In this document: positions 35,818 through 44,886 of the stretch, in pieces
Numbering within the stretch: the stretch's first letter is position 1
Layout of the letters: every line of letters starts with the position of its first letter
Assembly (NCBI RefSeq): GCF_015057245.1
Contig: NZ_SVET01000002.1
Span: 248,001 to 312,000 of the forward strand
DNA from: Pseudobutyrivibrio ruminis
GTDB lineage: Bacteria; Bacillota; Clostridia; Lachnospirales; Lachnospiraceae
DNA: 64,000 bases
Direction of reading: 5' to 3'
The notes under the pieces: model-generated
Told to the model about the DNA's origin: nothing
The model's database searches: none
Seen by the model: only the letters and a program-made list of their open reading frames with translations
Translations under genes and position numbers: made by a program

Positions 35818-36807
35818 ATGGCATTATCTAATGAGCAGTATGACGCACTTATGCGCGAATACAGTCACAAGCAGTCACGTAACAACCAGATTGTTTCTTA
35901 CCGCACAAAAGAGTTATACTCTGCTGTTCCAGCCCTTTCAGAGCTAGATGACGAAGTATCAAAGGTTTCAGTATCTTCTATCACTGCTATCTTTGAAGGT
36001 AAAAGTATTTCTGAAGCTTCCGCTGACTCAAAGCGCAAGCTTTCTCAGCTAAAGGAACGTCGTATGCAGCTTATTAAATCTGCAGGTTTCCCTGTGGATT
36101 ATCTTGAGCCACCATACGATTGTCCTGATTGCAAAGACACTGGCTATATCAATGGAAAACGCTGTCATTGCTTCAAGCAGGCAGCTATTAACATTGTCTA
36201 CAGACAGTCTAATATCAGCAACATTCTTGCCAAGGAAAACTTCAATTCATTTGATTTAAATGTATACGATGAGGATTATTATGAGGATAATTCTGATATA
36301 GATGCTCGTTCAAATGCTAAAATAGCGCTAGAAAGAGCGAAAAACTTTGTGCAGAATTTTAGGGAAAAAGGTGGTAATCTCTTGTTGCTTGGACAGACAG
36401 GGTGTGGAAAAACCTTTCTTTCCAACTGTATCGCAAAAGCTCTTTTAGACGAAGGCATATCTGTTATTTACTTCACAGCATCAGAGCTTTTCAGAGTTTT
36501 CGAAGAACAGACTTTTAAGAAGAACGCAAACGTAGCGGATCTTCATGATCAAATATTCGATTGTGACTTATTAATCATCGATGATTTAGGCACAGAGTTT
36601 CAGAATTCTTTCACTACAGCACGCCTATTTCAATGCTTAAATGAAAGATTACTTCGTAGTAAATCAACTATAATTTCAACTAATTTTTCTCTTGAAGATT
36701 TAAGAGACACCTACAGCGAACGTATTACTTCGCGAGTATTCTCTAACTATGAGACTATCAAGCTCATTGGAAATGATATTCGCATCAAAAAAGTAATATC
36801 AAAATAA
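35818..36807 (+). CDS. DnaC/DnaI-like helicase loader ATPase
   Basis: 329 residues. The N-terminal part has CPDC...CHC, a Zn-binding cluster as in DnaI. The C-terminal AAA+ domain has Walker A LGQTGCGKTFLSN, Walker B LLIIDDLGTE and a sensor segment TIISTNFSLEDL. It would deliver the DnaB-type helicase to DNA together with the DnaD-like protein encoded 14 bases upstream. GGGAGG precedes the ATG. Confidence 0.93.
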   Translation: MALSNEQYDALMREYSHKQSRNNQIVSYRTKELYSAVPALSELDDEVSKVSVSSITAIFEGKSISEASADSKRKLSQLKERRMQLIKSAGFPVDYLEPPYDCPDCKDTGYINGKRCHCFKQAAINIVYRQSNISNILAKENFNSFDLNVYDEDYYEDNSDIDARSNAKIALERAKNFVQNFREKGGNLLLLGQTGCGKTFLSNCIAKALLDEGISVIYFTASELFRVFEEQTFKKNANVADLHDQIFDCDLLIIDDLGTEFQNSFTTARLFQCLNERLLRSKSTIISTNFSLEDLRDTYSERITSRVFSNYETIKLIGNDIRIKKVISK

Positions 36808-36835
36808 TTAATTTAATATTAGCAAGGAGCAAAAC

Positions 36836-38014
36836 ATGCCAAACAATGAAATCGTGTTGGAAAACACACCACCTATGGCAGAGCTAGGAATTATTCCTCA
36901 CAAGAGCTGTACAGCCATCGCAGAACGCGTTAACGACTATCTTCTTCAGTGGAGACAGGAGCGCAAGAGTGATCAGTCAATCATTACTCTCGCAGGTTAC
37001 CGCAGCGATTCTTACATCGTAAAGGCTGATTGCCCACGTTTCGGTTCAGGCGAAGCAAAGGGTATCATCAACCAATCAGTTAGAGGACTTGATTTATACA
37101 TCCTCGTAGATGTTACAAACTACAGCCTTACATACACCGTTTGTGGTCACGAGAACCACATGAGTCCAGACGACATCTTCTGTGACTTAAAGCGTATCAT
37201 CGCAGCAGCAATGGGAAAGGCTAAGCGCATCACAGTTATCATCCCATTCCTTTATGAAGGCAGACAGCACCGCAGAAGTGCTCGTGAATCTCTTGACTGT
37301 GCTATGGCACTTCAGGAACTTGTAAACATGGGCGTAGACAACATCATCACATTTGATGCTCACGACCCACGTGTACAGAATGCTATTCCACTTCACAGCT
37401 TTGAGACAGTTTCTCCTACATACCAGTTCCTTAAGGGCATCCTTAAGAACTGCAAGGACTTAAAGCTCGACAACGATCACCTTATGATCATCTCTCCAGA
37501 TGAAGGTGGTACAAAGCGTGCCGTATACATGGCTTCAGTTCTTGGTGTTAATGTTGGTATGTTTTACAAGCGTCGTGATTACAGCCGCATCGTAGACGGA
37601 CGTAATCCTATCGTAGCTCATGAATTCCTTGGAAACGACGTAGCTGGCAAGGACGTTATCATCGTAGATGATATGATTTCTTCTGGCGAGTCAATGATAG
37701 ACGTAGCTACAGAGCTCAAGAAGCGCAACGCAAGCCGCATCTTCGTAGTAGCTACATTCGGACTCTTCACAAACGGTATGGCGAAGTTCGACAAGGCCGT
37801 TGAGGATGGCGTAATCTACAAGGTGGTTACAACAAACCTCACATACCTTCCTGAAGAAATCACAGCACGTGACTACTTCATCAAATGCGACATGTCAAAG
37901 TACATCGCATACATCATCGATACTCTCAACCACGAGTGCTCAATCTCAGAGCTCCTCAACCCATACGGACGTATCGAAAAGCTCATCACAAAGTACAAAA
38001 ACGGCGAATACTAA
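36836..38014 (+). CDS. prs: Ribose-phosphate pyrophosphokinase (long form)
   Basis: 392 residues, longer than the usual 310-320; about 60 extra residues precede the first phosphoribosyltransferase-like domain. It makes PRPP from ribose 5-phosphate and ATP. Seen: FLYEGRQHRRSARES, the divalent-metal segment FDAHDPRVQNAIP, SPDEGG and the PRPP loop VIIVDDMISSGESM. It follows the dnaI-like gene by 28 bases with AAGGAG. Such long Prs proteins are common in Clostridia. Confidence 0.93.
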   Translation: MPNNEIVLENTPPMAELGIIPHKSCTAIAERVNDYLLQWRQERKSDQSIITLAGYRSDSYIVKADCPRFGSGEAKGIINQSVRGLDLYILVDVTNYSLTYTVCGHENHMSPDDIFCDLKRIIAAAMGKAKRITVIIPFLYEGRQHRRSARESLDCAMALQELVNMGVDNIITFDAHDPRVQNAIPLHSFETVSPTYQFLKGILKNCKDLKLDNDHLMIISPDEGGTKRAVYMASVLGVNVGMFYKRRDYSRIVDGRNPIVAHEFLGNDVAGKDVIIVDDMISSGESMIDVATELKKRNASRIFVVATFGLFTNGMAKFDKAVEDGVIYKVVTTNLTYLPEEITARDYFIKCDMSKYIAYIIDTLNHECSISELLNPYGRIEKLITKYKNGEY

Positions 38015-38028
38015 ATAGACCTAAAACG

Positions 38029-38068
38029 AGCCTGTTAAACTTATCAATTAAAGATAGTTTAACAGGCT
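38029..38068. terminator. Bidirectional terminator at the prs / island boundary
   Basis: A perfect 13-bp stem, AGCCTGTTAAACT (38029-38041) with AGTTTAACAGGCT (38056-38068). It separates prs from the converging MFS gene of the AT-rich island. Confidence 0.85.
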
Positions 38069-38071
38069 TAC

Positions 38072-39277
38072 TTATTCCTTCTTACATATATAATTTTTTA
38101 AATATAAAGGCAATGAAATTGCCATAATTCCAATTCCAATTATTCTAAATCCATTATTATTAGTGAAGTTTAATACTTTAGAAAAAAAACAACTTCCCAG
38201 AGGAACAAATAAGATTGCCATCGTATATATCAAACTAAACACCCTCCCCTGATAACTATTATCTGTATTTTCTTGCACATATGAAATGAATAATATATTA
38301 AAAATCGATGACAACAATGAAAACAAAACAAATGGTACTAATAATATCCACTGTAAACTTTTCGGATAATCGATTGTAAATAATAATATAACGCCCGATA
38401 GTGTCAAAATATACTTCATCATTCTACTTTTAAATAATTCTCCAAACTTTAGACATAATATCGAACCCAATAAACCGCCCAATGCCTGAGATACAAGTAT
38501 TTTACTGTAACAATTATCTATAAATTCGCTATAAATATAATTAGTATATGGTAATAGTAAATTATAACCAGCATGAAAAAAATTTGCTATTGAAGATATT
38601 ATTACAATTTCCAGCACTTCTCCTTTTGCAGTCAAATAGTGTATTCCGTTTATTATGTCATTTATCCAAGATAGTTTTTTAGTGCTTTTTTTCACATTAT
38701 ATTTTTTTACAGTTTCTATTCTAGCTTCAAATATGGCAGATACTGCAAAAGTAGCAGCATCAAATAATAAAGCCCCTTTTATTCCTACTACATTGACCAA
38801 TGCAACGCCAATAATCGGTCCTGTCACATTAAATATTGAAGTTCCTATATTCAATAAAGAATTATATTTACTCAGGCGATTTTTAATTGTAATTTCACTT
38901 ACAATAGCTTTATATACTGGCGAATTGTAACTCTTTAATATAGCTAAAAACACATTGGCCACTATTAATAATAAACCTACCCAACTAGCATTTATAAAAA
39001 TACTTACAATAATACATACGATAGATGCTAAGGTATCTGTTATTATCAATATTTTTTTCTTATTCCCTATATCAGCAGCTCTTCCCCCCATCAGATTAAA
39101 TATAATTGCTATTATATTTTCAGAACTCTGATATATCGCAAGTACCATTGGATATAAATAATACACATTTACAATTAGAGTATTATTTGCATAATCGAAT
39201 ACTATATTCCCTATATATGTTGTTAGTTTGCTTATTAATAAATATTTTTCATTCCTACCGGTTATTTTTTCTTTCAT
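38072..39277 (-). CDS. MFS transporter, probable exporter of the island product
   Basis: 401 residues, about 10-12 membrane segments. The loop GGRAADIGNKKKILIITD is the MFS motif-A region. Similarity of layout is to MFS_3 drug/siderophore exporters (MefA, EntS). Last gene of the six-gene biosynthetic operon, overlapping the HD gene by 4 bp, so export of, or self-resistance to, the product is likely. Very AT-rich, with many AUA and AAU codons, unlike prs next door. Confidence 0.85.
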   Translation of the reverse strand: MKEKITGRNEKYLLISKLTTYIGNIVFDYANNTLIVNVYYLYPMVLAIYQSSENIIAIIFNLMGGRAADIGNKKKILIITDTLASIVCIIVSIFINASWVGLLLIVANVFLAILKSYNSPVYKAIVSEITIKNRLSKYNSLLNIGTSIFNVTGPIIGVALVNVVGIKGALLFDAATFAVSAIFEARIETVKKYNVKKSTKKLSWINDIINGIHYLTAKGEVLEIVIISSIANFFHAGYNLLLPYTNYIYSEFIDNCYSKILVSQALGGLLGSILCLKFGELFKSRMMKYILTLSGVILLFTIDYPKSLQWILLVPFVLFSLLSSIFNILFISYVQENTDNSYQGRVFSLIYTMAILFVPLGSCFFSKVLNFTNNNGFRIIGIGIMAISLPLYLKNYICKKE

Positions 39278-39855
39278 AGTATATTAAACAACTTATATAT
39301 ATCATCATTAAGCAAGTCATCAAAATAATTTTTTATTTGTATAAAAGACTTCCATTTTGCAACTGAGTAATTGTTAACTCCATTTCTAATGGCTACATCA
39401 ATTAATCTTTTTTCTAAATAACATATTCCAGATGGCATCGCAATTGCATCGCATAGTTGTATTAAATAATCATAATTATCATATTCATTATTACTCAAAA
39501 ACAATTGTATTTTTTCTGTTTCAGATTTAGAGCAATCATTTTTTCCACTATACGCATCTACAATTTTTATTGGAAATGAATGTGTCATACATATTTTGGC
39601 ATTTTCATCAAAATTCATTTCCATCATATAATTATATCCGTCTATAACATGCTTTAACTGATATATACCTTTTATTCGGCCTATATCATGCAATAAACCT
39701 AATGAATATGCTTTCGATTCGTCAATAATAGCTGTTTTACTTGCAATTTTCTTTGCCGCGTACGCAACACTATAACTATGTTCTCTCCATAAACCCGGGT
39801 TATGAAGATATGCTTCTTCTAATATTTCTTTTGCAACATCAATATCTGCATACAT
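39274..39855 (-). CDS. HD-domain phosphohydrolase-like protein
   Basis: 193 residues from ATG 39855, one base after the stop of the upstream gene. The metal-binding set is visible: His26, His56-Asp57 (LLHDIGR), His92 (CMTHSFP) and an Asp in QLCDAIAM near residue 138. HD proteins hydrolyse phosphate esters of nucleotides or other metabolites. In this operon it may remove phosphate or AMP from an intermediate; this is inference. Confidence 0.85.
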   Translation of the reverse strand: MYADIDVAKEILEEAYLHNPGLWREHSYSVAYAAKKIASKTAIIDESKAYSLGLLHDIGRIKGIYQLKHVIDGYNYMMEMNFDENAKICMTHSFPIKIVDAYSGKNDCSKSETEKIQLFLSNNEYDNYDYLIQLCDAIAMPSGICYLEKRLIDVAIRNGVNNYSVAKWKSFIQIKNYFDDLLNDDIYKLFNIL

Positions 39856-39856
39856 T

Positions 39857-41077
39857 TTAAAGCCTTTCCGCAAATAATTCGCTCAAAAATTCTAAAGAAT
39901 CATCCTTCTCACTTATATCTAATGGGATTGCACATGTTGGATGTTTTCCTTCAAATTGCATCATAGTTATTTCTTTTTCCTTTTCAAAATTTCTTGTATA
40001 TACTTCTAAAGAATAACGATGATCTATACCATATGTATCTTCTAAAAACTTTAGACTATCATACACGCAGTTTTTGTATTTCCACAGTTTCTTGAAACAC
40101 TCAACCAATTTTTCATTACCTTGTCTATTAATATTTTCTATTCGTACAAATTCTCTCTTCCAAATGTCAATATATAATTCCTTATTATTTCTTGTTGATA
40201 TTTCATAATTTTCTAAAGCTTTTATAGCAATATCAATATTATTTATTATCAAATTTATATCTCCATATATTTCGTAATAAACATTTTTTATTAATTTACG
40301 AATAGGACTACCTAATTTTGACGCCGAGGGAATTCCTCCATCAATTAATACTGCCATTATTGAAATAAACATTGCACAGAATTTATACCTATCACCTATC
40401 TTTAAATAATTATTTTTTAAAATCAGTTCATCTAACAACCTACATTCATATATTGTGTTTTTTCCACTATTCAATGTTTCCAGTACCAACTCTGAATATG
40501 AAATATCAACAATCTGTCTATTCACTAGATTGATTATTGTACAATCAACAACTAGTACAAAACCGGTGTAGTGCCTTTTGTAAATTTTTAGGTAATGCCC
40601 CTCTAAAGGATTTCCATTTACTATTGCTTTCCAAGCTAAGGCTCTCTCATTTACACATATTGAGCTTTTTATACCTTCTTTTTCCTTCTTCAATTCGTCA
40701 ACAATTTCTTTGTCATTTTGTGTACATACATAAACTAAATCTGCAGGATTTATATTCAACTTTCTCAAAAAAAATATAGCCTTTAATATTTCTTCTCTAA
40801 TTGTTGTACAGTCACAAAAAGTACTCATCATTATGTTGAAAGGTAATAGAAAGCTATCTTTTCCCCAGAGAGGTTCATGCGAAGGTTTTGTTCTAAATGT
40901 TCTTTGAATTGTGTAATATTTAAATCTTTCTTCATCGCTATATATTTTTGAAACAATGTTATCAAAGCTTGATATAACGTAATTGGTATTACCATTTTCA
41001 CTACCAATAAGACTTTTTTCTTCGATCTCTTTGTACTCTTTTCCGTAGTACTCTCTAAAAATATCTCTTACTCTCAT
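39857..41077 (-). CDS. Divergent alanyl-tRNA-synthetase-like protein
   Basis: 406 residues from ATG 41077 (AGGA 5 bases upstream). No simple match at first sight, but the order of segments follows the AlaRS catalytic core. IQRTFRTKPSHEPLWG resembles motif 2, REEILKAIFFLRKLNINPADLVYV the following helix and strand, and LIDGGIPSASKLGSPIRKLIKNVYYEI the AlaRS phrase [21 protein letters not shown]. The usual GMGLER motif-3 region reads YSELVLET, and the tRNA-editing and C-Ala domains are absent. It may activate an amino acid for the pathway or be a binding paralogue. Assignment is by eye and tentative. Confidence 0.5.
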   Translation of the reverse strand: MRVRDIFREYYGKEYKEIEEKSLIGSENGNTNYVISSFDNIVSKIYSDEERFKYYTIQRTFRTKPSHEPLWGKDSFLLPFNIMMSTFCDCTTIREEILKAIFFLRKLNINPADLVYVCTQNDKEIVDELKKEKEGIKSSICVNERALAWKAIVNGNPLEGHYLKIYKRHYTGFVLVVDCTIINLVNRQIVDISYSELVLETLNSGKNTIYECRLLDELILKNNYLKIGDRYKFCAMFISIMAVLIDGGIPSASKLGSPIRKLIKNVYYEIYGDINLIINNIDIAIKALENYEISTRNNKELYIDIWKREFVRIENINRQGNEKLVECFKKLWKYKNCVYDSLKFLEDTYGIDHRYSLEVYTRNFEKEKEITMMQFEGKHPTCAIPLDISEKDDSLEFLSELFAERL

Positions 41078-41084
41078 ATTCTTC

Positions 41085-42164
41085 CTATACAAAATTTAAG
41101 TGAATGTAGTCATAATCAATTGCTTCTTGCATTATATTGTAAGAATCATGTTTACAAGGTTTCCTGCAATTATTGAGATTATTTGATTTTATTAAATTCG
41201 AGTGTAAATCAGAAAAGAATATATTTTCGAAATTACTTTCATATATATTTCCCAATATTGTTTCCCTGTCGTTTCTTTTAAGAACACACATTGGAACATC
41301 ACCATTTGCCTTTATTACCGCAACTAAACAGCTTGTAGTGCATTTTTTATAATATCGTTTTCCCTCAATATGCATCCACTTAATTCCTGCATCAAAAACC
41401 TGAAAGTTGTCACTTGCATATTTTTCTGCCTCTAAGACTTTATCATGACTATCTTTCCATATATCTTTATCTACATCGTATAGAACAGATGCCGGTCTAT
41501 ATTGTACAAATCGGCATCCTAATTCACCAAAATATTTAGCTGCAAGAACAATATCCTCGTTATTTTCACCCGTAACTAGATATCCTATGCCTATGTTTTT
41601 GTTATTTCCACTTTCAACAACCATCCTAATATTATTAATGACCTTATCAAAACAATCCACACCATGTATTTTTTTATATAATTCTGGGGTTGCCGCATCA
41701 ACACTTACTCTTATAAATTTAAACATATGGTACATTCCACTCAATCTATTCAAAAGCAATCCATTTGTTACAATTCCTATATCAAACCCTAATTCATACG
41801 CATATTTAACAATCTCTCTAATATCATCATGTGTTGTAGGTTCTCCCCCACCTGAGAATTCAATTGACTTTACTCCCAATACCTTAAGTTCAATTAAAAG
41901 CCTCTTTAGCCTATCAACATTCATGAAAACAGGATTTTGTTTCTCATTTGTTCCAAAAAAACAATGCACACACTTGTTGTTACAAAATCCATCTGCCAAA
42001 TCGATTTCGCAACATATAGGAGTAACTATATGTTTGTGCTTTAGCTCCTTTAATTTATCAGAATGTACTAAAATCTTTGATTGGTTAAAAGGCGAAACTA
42101 AACCACTATAATGCCAAACTTCAGTGTTTGTTTCTTCAATATTTCTATTTATTAATTCACTCAT
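41085..42164 (-). CDS. Radical SAM enzyme with SPASM-type C-terminus
   Basis: 359 residues. ATG 42164 overlaps the ATP-grasp stop by 8 bp (ATGAGTGA). The [4Fe-4S]-SAM cluster motif is Cys61-x3-Cys65-x2-Cys68 (GFCNNKCVHCF), followed by the glycine-rich SGGGEPT loop. The C-terminal region has CTTSC, PMCV and NNCRKPCKHD cysteines, fitting a SPASM domain with extra Fe-S clusters. Relatives modify peptides (sactipeptide, epimerase and decarboxylase types) or small molecules. The substrate is unknown; the divergent 44-residue peptide is one candidate. Confidence 0.85.
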   Translation of the reverse strand: MSELINRNIEETNTEVWHYSGLVSPFNQSKILVHSDKLKELKHKHIVTPICCEIDLADGFCNNKCVHCFFGTNEKQNPVFMNVDRLKRLLIELKVLGVKSIEFSGGGEPTTHDDIREIVKYAYELGFDIGIVTNGLLLNRLSGMYHMFKFIRVSVDAATPELYKKIHGVDCFDKVINNIRMVVESGNNKNIGIGYLVTGENNEDIVLAAKYFGELGCRFVQYRPASVLYDVDKDIWKDSHDKVLEAEKYASDNFQVFDAGIKWMHIEGKRYYKKCTTSCLVAVIKANGDVPMCVLKRNDRETILGNIYESNFENIFFSDLHSNLIKSNNLNNCRKPCKHDSYNIMQEAIDYDYIHLNFV

Positions 42165-43401
42165 AATTTTTACCTTTTTCAAATGTACAATGTTCTTTGT
42201 ACCAATTATCTATTTCTATAACTTTGTTTCTTAGTTCTTTTCCTTTATATGACTTAACACATATAGCCGCTACATTCTGTGCCACCGTTTCTGGTGCTCT
42301 ATATTCTTTATTTTCTGTAGCAAAAGTATAGTAATCAAATACCTCATCAAATGGCAGCTTACTTGGAATAGTTTTTACCCTTCCTTCCTCCACGCCACAT
42401 AAGATAAAAGCATACTCATCAGTAAACATTAAATTATCTTTAATTATGATTCTATTTGGATCACATTCCGCTACTAGCAACTCTTCTATTGGATTAAATC
42501 CAAATTCATTCTCTATGCACTGTATTATTCTCCCTCCTCCCATCCGAGAAGCAATTTCACAAAAAACTATTTCTTTTCCATCATAAAATACTTCAAGATG
42601 AAATAAATAATTATCTGGTGTATCAAATTCCTCTATTACTTTTCTGGCATAATTCTGTAGTTTGTCATATGTATCCGTTCCCGCCATTACAGTTTTAGAG
42701 ATTGTACTTCCTCGTTTTTCATTTTTAAAATTTATACAGTTTTTTAGATATTCCCAAACAAAAATATATTTTACTTTATTATTGATAACCAATCCGTCTA
42801 TGTGATAAATATTATGAGGAATGTATTCTTCACACATATATTCATTTTTTATTATATTATTTTGATGTTCTCTTATTTTTTCGTACTCATCTTTTGTCCT
42901 TATAACGAAAACCCCTTCTGCACCTGCTTTATCAGTAGGTTTTAATACAATTCTATATTTATTTTCTTTTGCAAATTGTTCAAAATCTTCATAGTCTATT
43001 ACTTTAAAATATTTTGGTACCCTGTATCCGGCCGCTTTTACTATATCCTTCATAATTACTTTGTCTCTAAATGATTTTGCAGATATAAGTGATTGCCCCT
43101 CTATATTTAATCTTTCGCGTATCTTAGCAGCAAGTATTACATCCTCTTCAAGATATGAAAAAATCAGGTCTATGGATTCTCTTTTATTTATCTCCTGAAT
43201 TCTTTTATAAACTTCATTTTCATCCCACTTGGCAACCGTAAAGATATGAACATTGCACGGTTTATTATGGATATAATCATTTTCATGTCTTTTGTTAATA
43301 ATGATATAAATATTTTTATCATGGAGCCGTTTAGTCCATGATTCTACCTTAAAATACGTATTGCTTCCTGGAGATAAAATCACTATATTATCTTTGCTCA
43401 T
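42157..43401 (-). CDS. ATP-grasp ligase (second of two)
   Basis: 414 residues. Typical ATP-grasp order: N-terminal Rossmann-like part, RDKVIMKDIVKAAGYRVPKYF, the ATP-binding strand VLKPTDKAGAEGVFVI, CEEYIPHNIYHIDGLVINNKV, and the metal-binding HLEVFYDGKEIVFCEIASRMGGGRI. It resembles amino-acid ligases of the BacD/YwfE and carnosine-synthase kind, which join a carboxylate to an amine via an acyl-phosphate. AGGGAG is upstream. It sits 11 bases after the first ATP-grasp gene. Confidence 0.85.
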   Translation of the reverse strand: MSKDNIVILSPGSNTYFKVESWTKRLHDKNIYIIINKRHENDYIHNKPCNVHIFTVAKWDENEVYKRIQEINKRESIDLIFSYLEEDVILAAKIRERLNIEGQSLISAKSFRDKVIMKDIVKAAGYRVPKYFKVIDYEDFEQFAKENKYRIVLKPTDKAGAEGVFVIRTKDEYEKIREHQNNIIKNEYMCEEYIPHNIYHIDGLVINNKVKYIFVWEYLKNCINFKNEKRGSTISKTVMAGTDTYDKLQNYARKVIEEFDTPDNYLFHLEVFYDGKEIVFCEIASRMGGGRIIQCIENEFGFNPIEELLVAECDPNRIIIKDNLMFTDEYAFILCGVEEGRVKTIPSKLPFDEVFDYYTFATENKEYRAPETVAQNVAAICVKSYKGKELRNKVIEIDNWYKEHCTFEKGKNYE

Positions 43402-43412
43402 CTAACTTCTCC

Positions 43413-44603
43413 CTAACCTCTTACGATAGTTGCTTCTGAATAATTCGATATTTTATTCTTTATAATGGTAAATTCATCCCAATCGTTTACACAAAATCGG
43501 CAAAGAAACGATAGTTCTGATACGTTTTTAGCATTCTCGTATTTTATGCCCGGTTTGACGTATGAAATAAATTCTCTTATAGAATTATCATCTATTTCTG
43601 ATACATCTTTTTTTGTTCCTTTCGTAATCAATGAATTATATGTTCCTGAAATTCTTATAGGCCGCAGGAGAACTTTTTCCATATCTACATTTTCTTTGCT
43701 TATATTATTTATTTTATGCTCCCAATATTCTCCTAAAACATCTACTCCAAAAGAATCAGTAATCATTTGTGGAATTCTAGAACCCCCAAATCTGCAAGCA
43801 CCTTCGCAAAATATAAAGCTATTGCTCTCTTTGATATAGAACCATTCAAAATGAAACGGAATTACAATATTTTTTGCATACTTTTCTATGATTCTAGAAG
43901 TTTCCTCGTACAAACGTGTAATAACTGCATAATCTGACCAATAGTATTTATTAGTATATGCCAGAATATATTTTTCTCTTTTATTATGTTTCCATATCTC
44001 TTCAAGTATTTTTCCATCATAACAATGTGAAAAAAAACGAACAATTTTCCCATTACATGCGTATCCATCACTGGTGAACATTTGGTCATAAGAAATATAC
44101 TCTTCATAAATATAATCTTCACTAGATATCTTTTTATCACCTTTTATTTCACTATTACATAAAACAATGCCCTCGGCACATGATTTTTTTCTTGGCTTTC
44201 TTATTACTTCAAATTTTATCTTTTCATCTAGTTCCTCACTATATTTTGGTTGTTCAACTGTTCCATCAAAAAAGCACCTCATATAGTATTTATCTTTAAA
44301 GATTGTATTCTTTAAAAATTGTGATTCATGTTTACAGTAATAATCATTTAGTGCCCCAACCCAATCCATTATTGTCTCATCTAGAGTAAAGATTTCTTCA
44401 ATATTTTCTTTATTATTGATCTTATCCACAATACGTATAGCTGATTGCATTTCGATCTTTTCTATATAAAAAATTTTTATGTATTTATACAGCCCCTTTT
44501 CATAATTCGATTTCTGACTACTTTCTGCAATTACAATTAAATCCTTACAGTCTATTAATCCTATATTTAGAGGATTGTACTTATAAATGAATATTTTTTT
44601 CAT
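43413..44603 (-). CDS. ATP-grasp ligase (first of two)
   Basis: 396 residues from ATG 44603 (AAGGAG 7 bases upstream); the frame is open 20 codons further but without a start signal. It is the more divergent member: RKPRKKSCAEGIVLC corresponds to the ATP-binding strand, YEEYISYDQMFTSDGYACNGKIV to the grasp strand and HFEWFYIKESNSFIFCEGACRFGGSRIP to the metal site. The catalytic Glu and Arg appear kept. First gene of the biosynthetic operon, just downstream of the hairpin/promoter region shared with the divergent peptide ORF. Confidence 0.8.
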   Translation of the reverse strand: MKKIFIYKYNPLNIGLIDCKDLIVIAESSQKSNYEKGLYKYIKIFYIEKIEMQSAIRIVDKINNKENIEEIFTLDETIMDWVGALNDYYCKHESQFLKNTIFKDKYYMRCFFDGTVEQPKYSEELDEKIKFEVIRKPRKKSCAEGIVLCNSEIKGDKKISSEDYIYEEYISYDQMFTSDGYACNGKIVRFFSHCYDGKILEEIWKHNKREKYILAYTNKYYWSDYAVITRLYEETSRIIEKYAKNIVIPFHFEWFYIKESNSFIFCEGACRFGGSRIPQMITDSFGVDVLGEYWEHKINNISKENVDMEKVLLRPIRISGTYNSLITKGTKKDVSEIDDNSIREFISYVKPGIKYENAKNVSELSFLCRFCVNDWDEFTIIKNKISNYSEATIVRG

Positions 44604-44648
44604 ATTGGTCTCCTTACTCTTGTATGTTAGCTTACTAGATAAAAATAT

Positions 44649-44693
44649 AACAGGGCATATCACGCAATATAATGTTGCGCGATATGCCCTGTT
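44649..44693. promoter_or_regulatory. Long inverted repeat between the peptide ORF and the biosynthetic operon
   Basis: A 19-bp arm on each side (AACAGGGCATATC outer 13 bp perfect, then CGCAA/TTGCG, one mismatch that becomes G-U in minus-strand RNA), loop TATAATG. On the minus strand it is followed by ATATTTTTATC. It could terminate the regulator transcript coming from 44850, or be an operator between the two divergent units, or both. Confidence 0.75.
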
Positions 44694-44751
44694 GCTTCAT
44701 CTTCATTTCTAATAAAATAATAACATGAATATATAAAAGGAGATTACATGT

Positions 44752-44886
44752 ATGAAAAAATTGAATTTCATTCTAGTTATGATGTGTATTGTTTTCACAA
44801 TTACCTCTTTACCTTTATTAAACAAAAATTCTGTGTCTGTAACAGAATCTTATTCTGTGTCTTGCATTTTAGAACCAGAGCAATAA
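44752..44886 (+). CDS. Small secreted peptide, candidate signal or precursor peptide
   Basis: 44 residues: MKKLNFILVMMCIVFTITSL, then a polar tail NKNSVSVTESYSVSCILEPEQ. The first 22 residues form a textbook signal sequence or membrane segment. AAAGGAG lies 9 bases upstream of ATG 44752; an ATG at 44748 in another frame gives no sensible product. TTGCTT and TAAAAT upstream are a possible weak promoter. The 3' 37 bp overlap the regulator gene tail to tail. Size, signal sequence and place beside HTH-TPR regulators fit a PapR/SHP-like pheromone; a RiPP precursor is the alternative. Confidence 0.6.
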   Translation: MKKLNFILVMMCIVFTITSLPLLNKNSVSVTESYSVSCILEPEQ

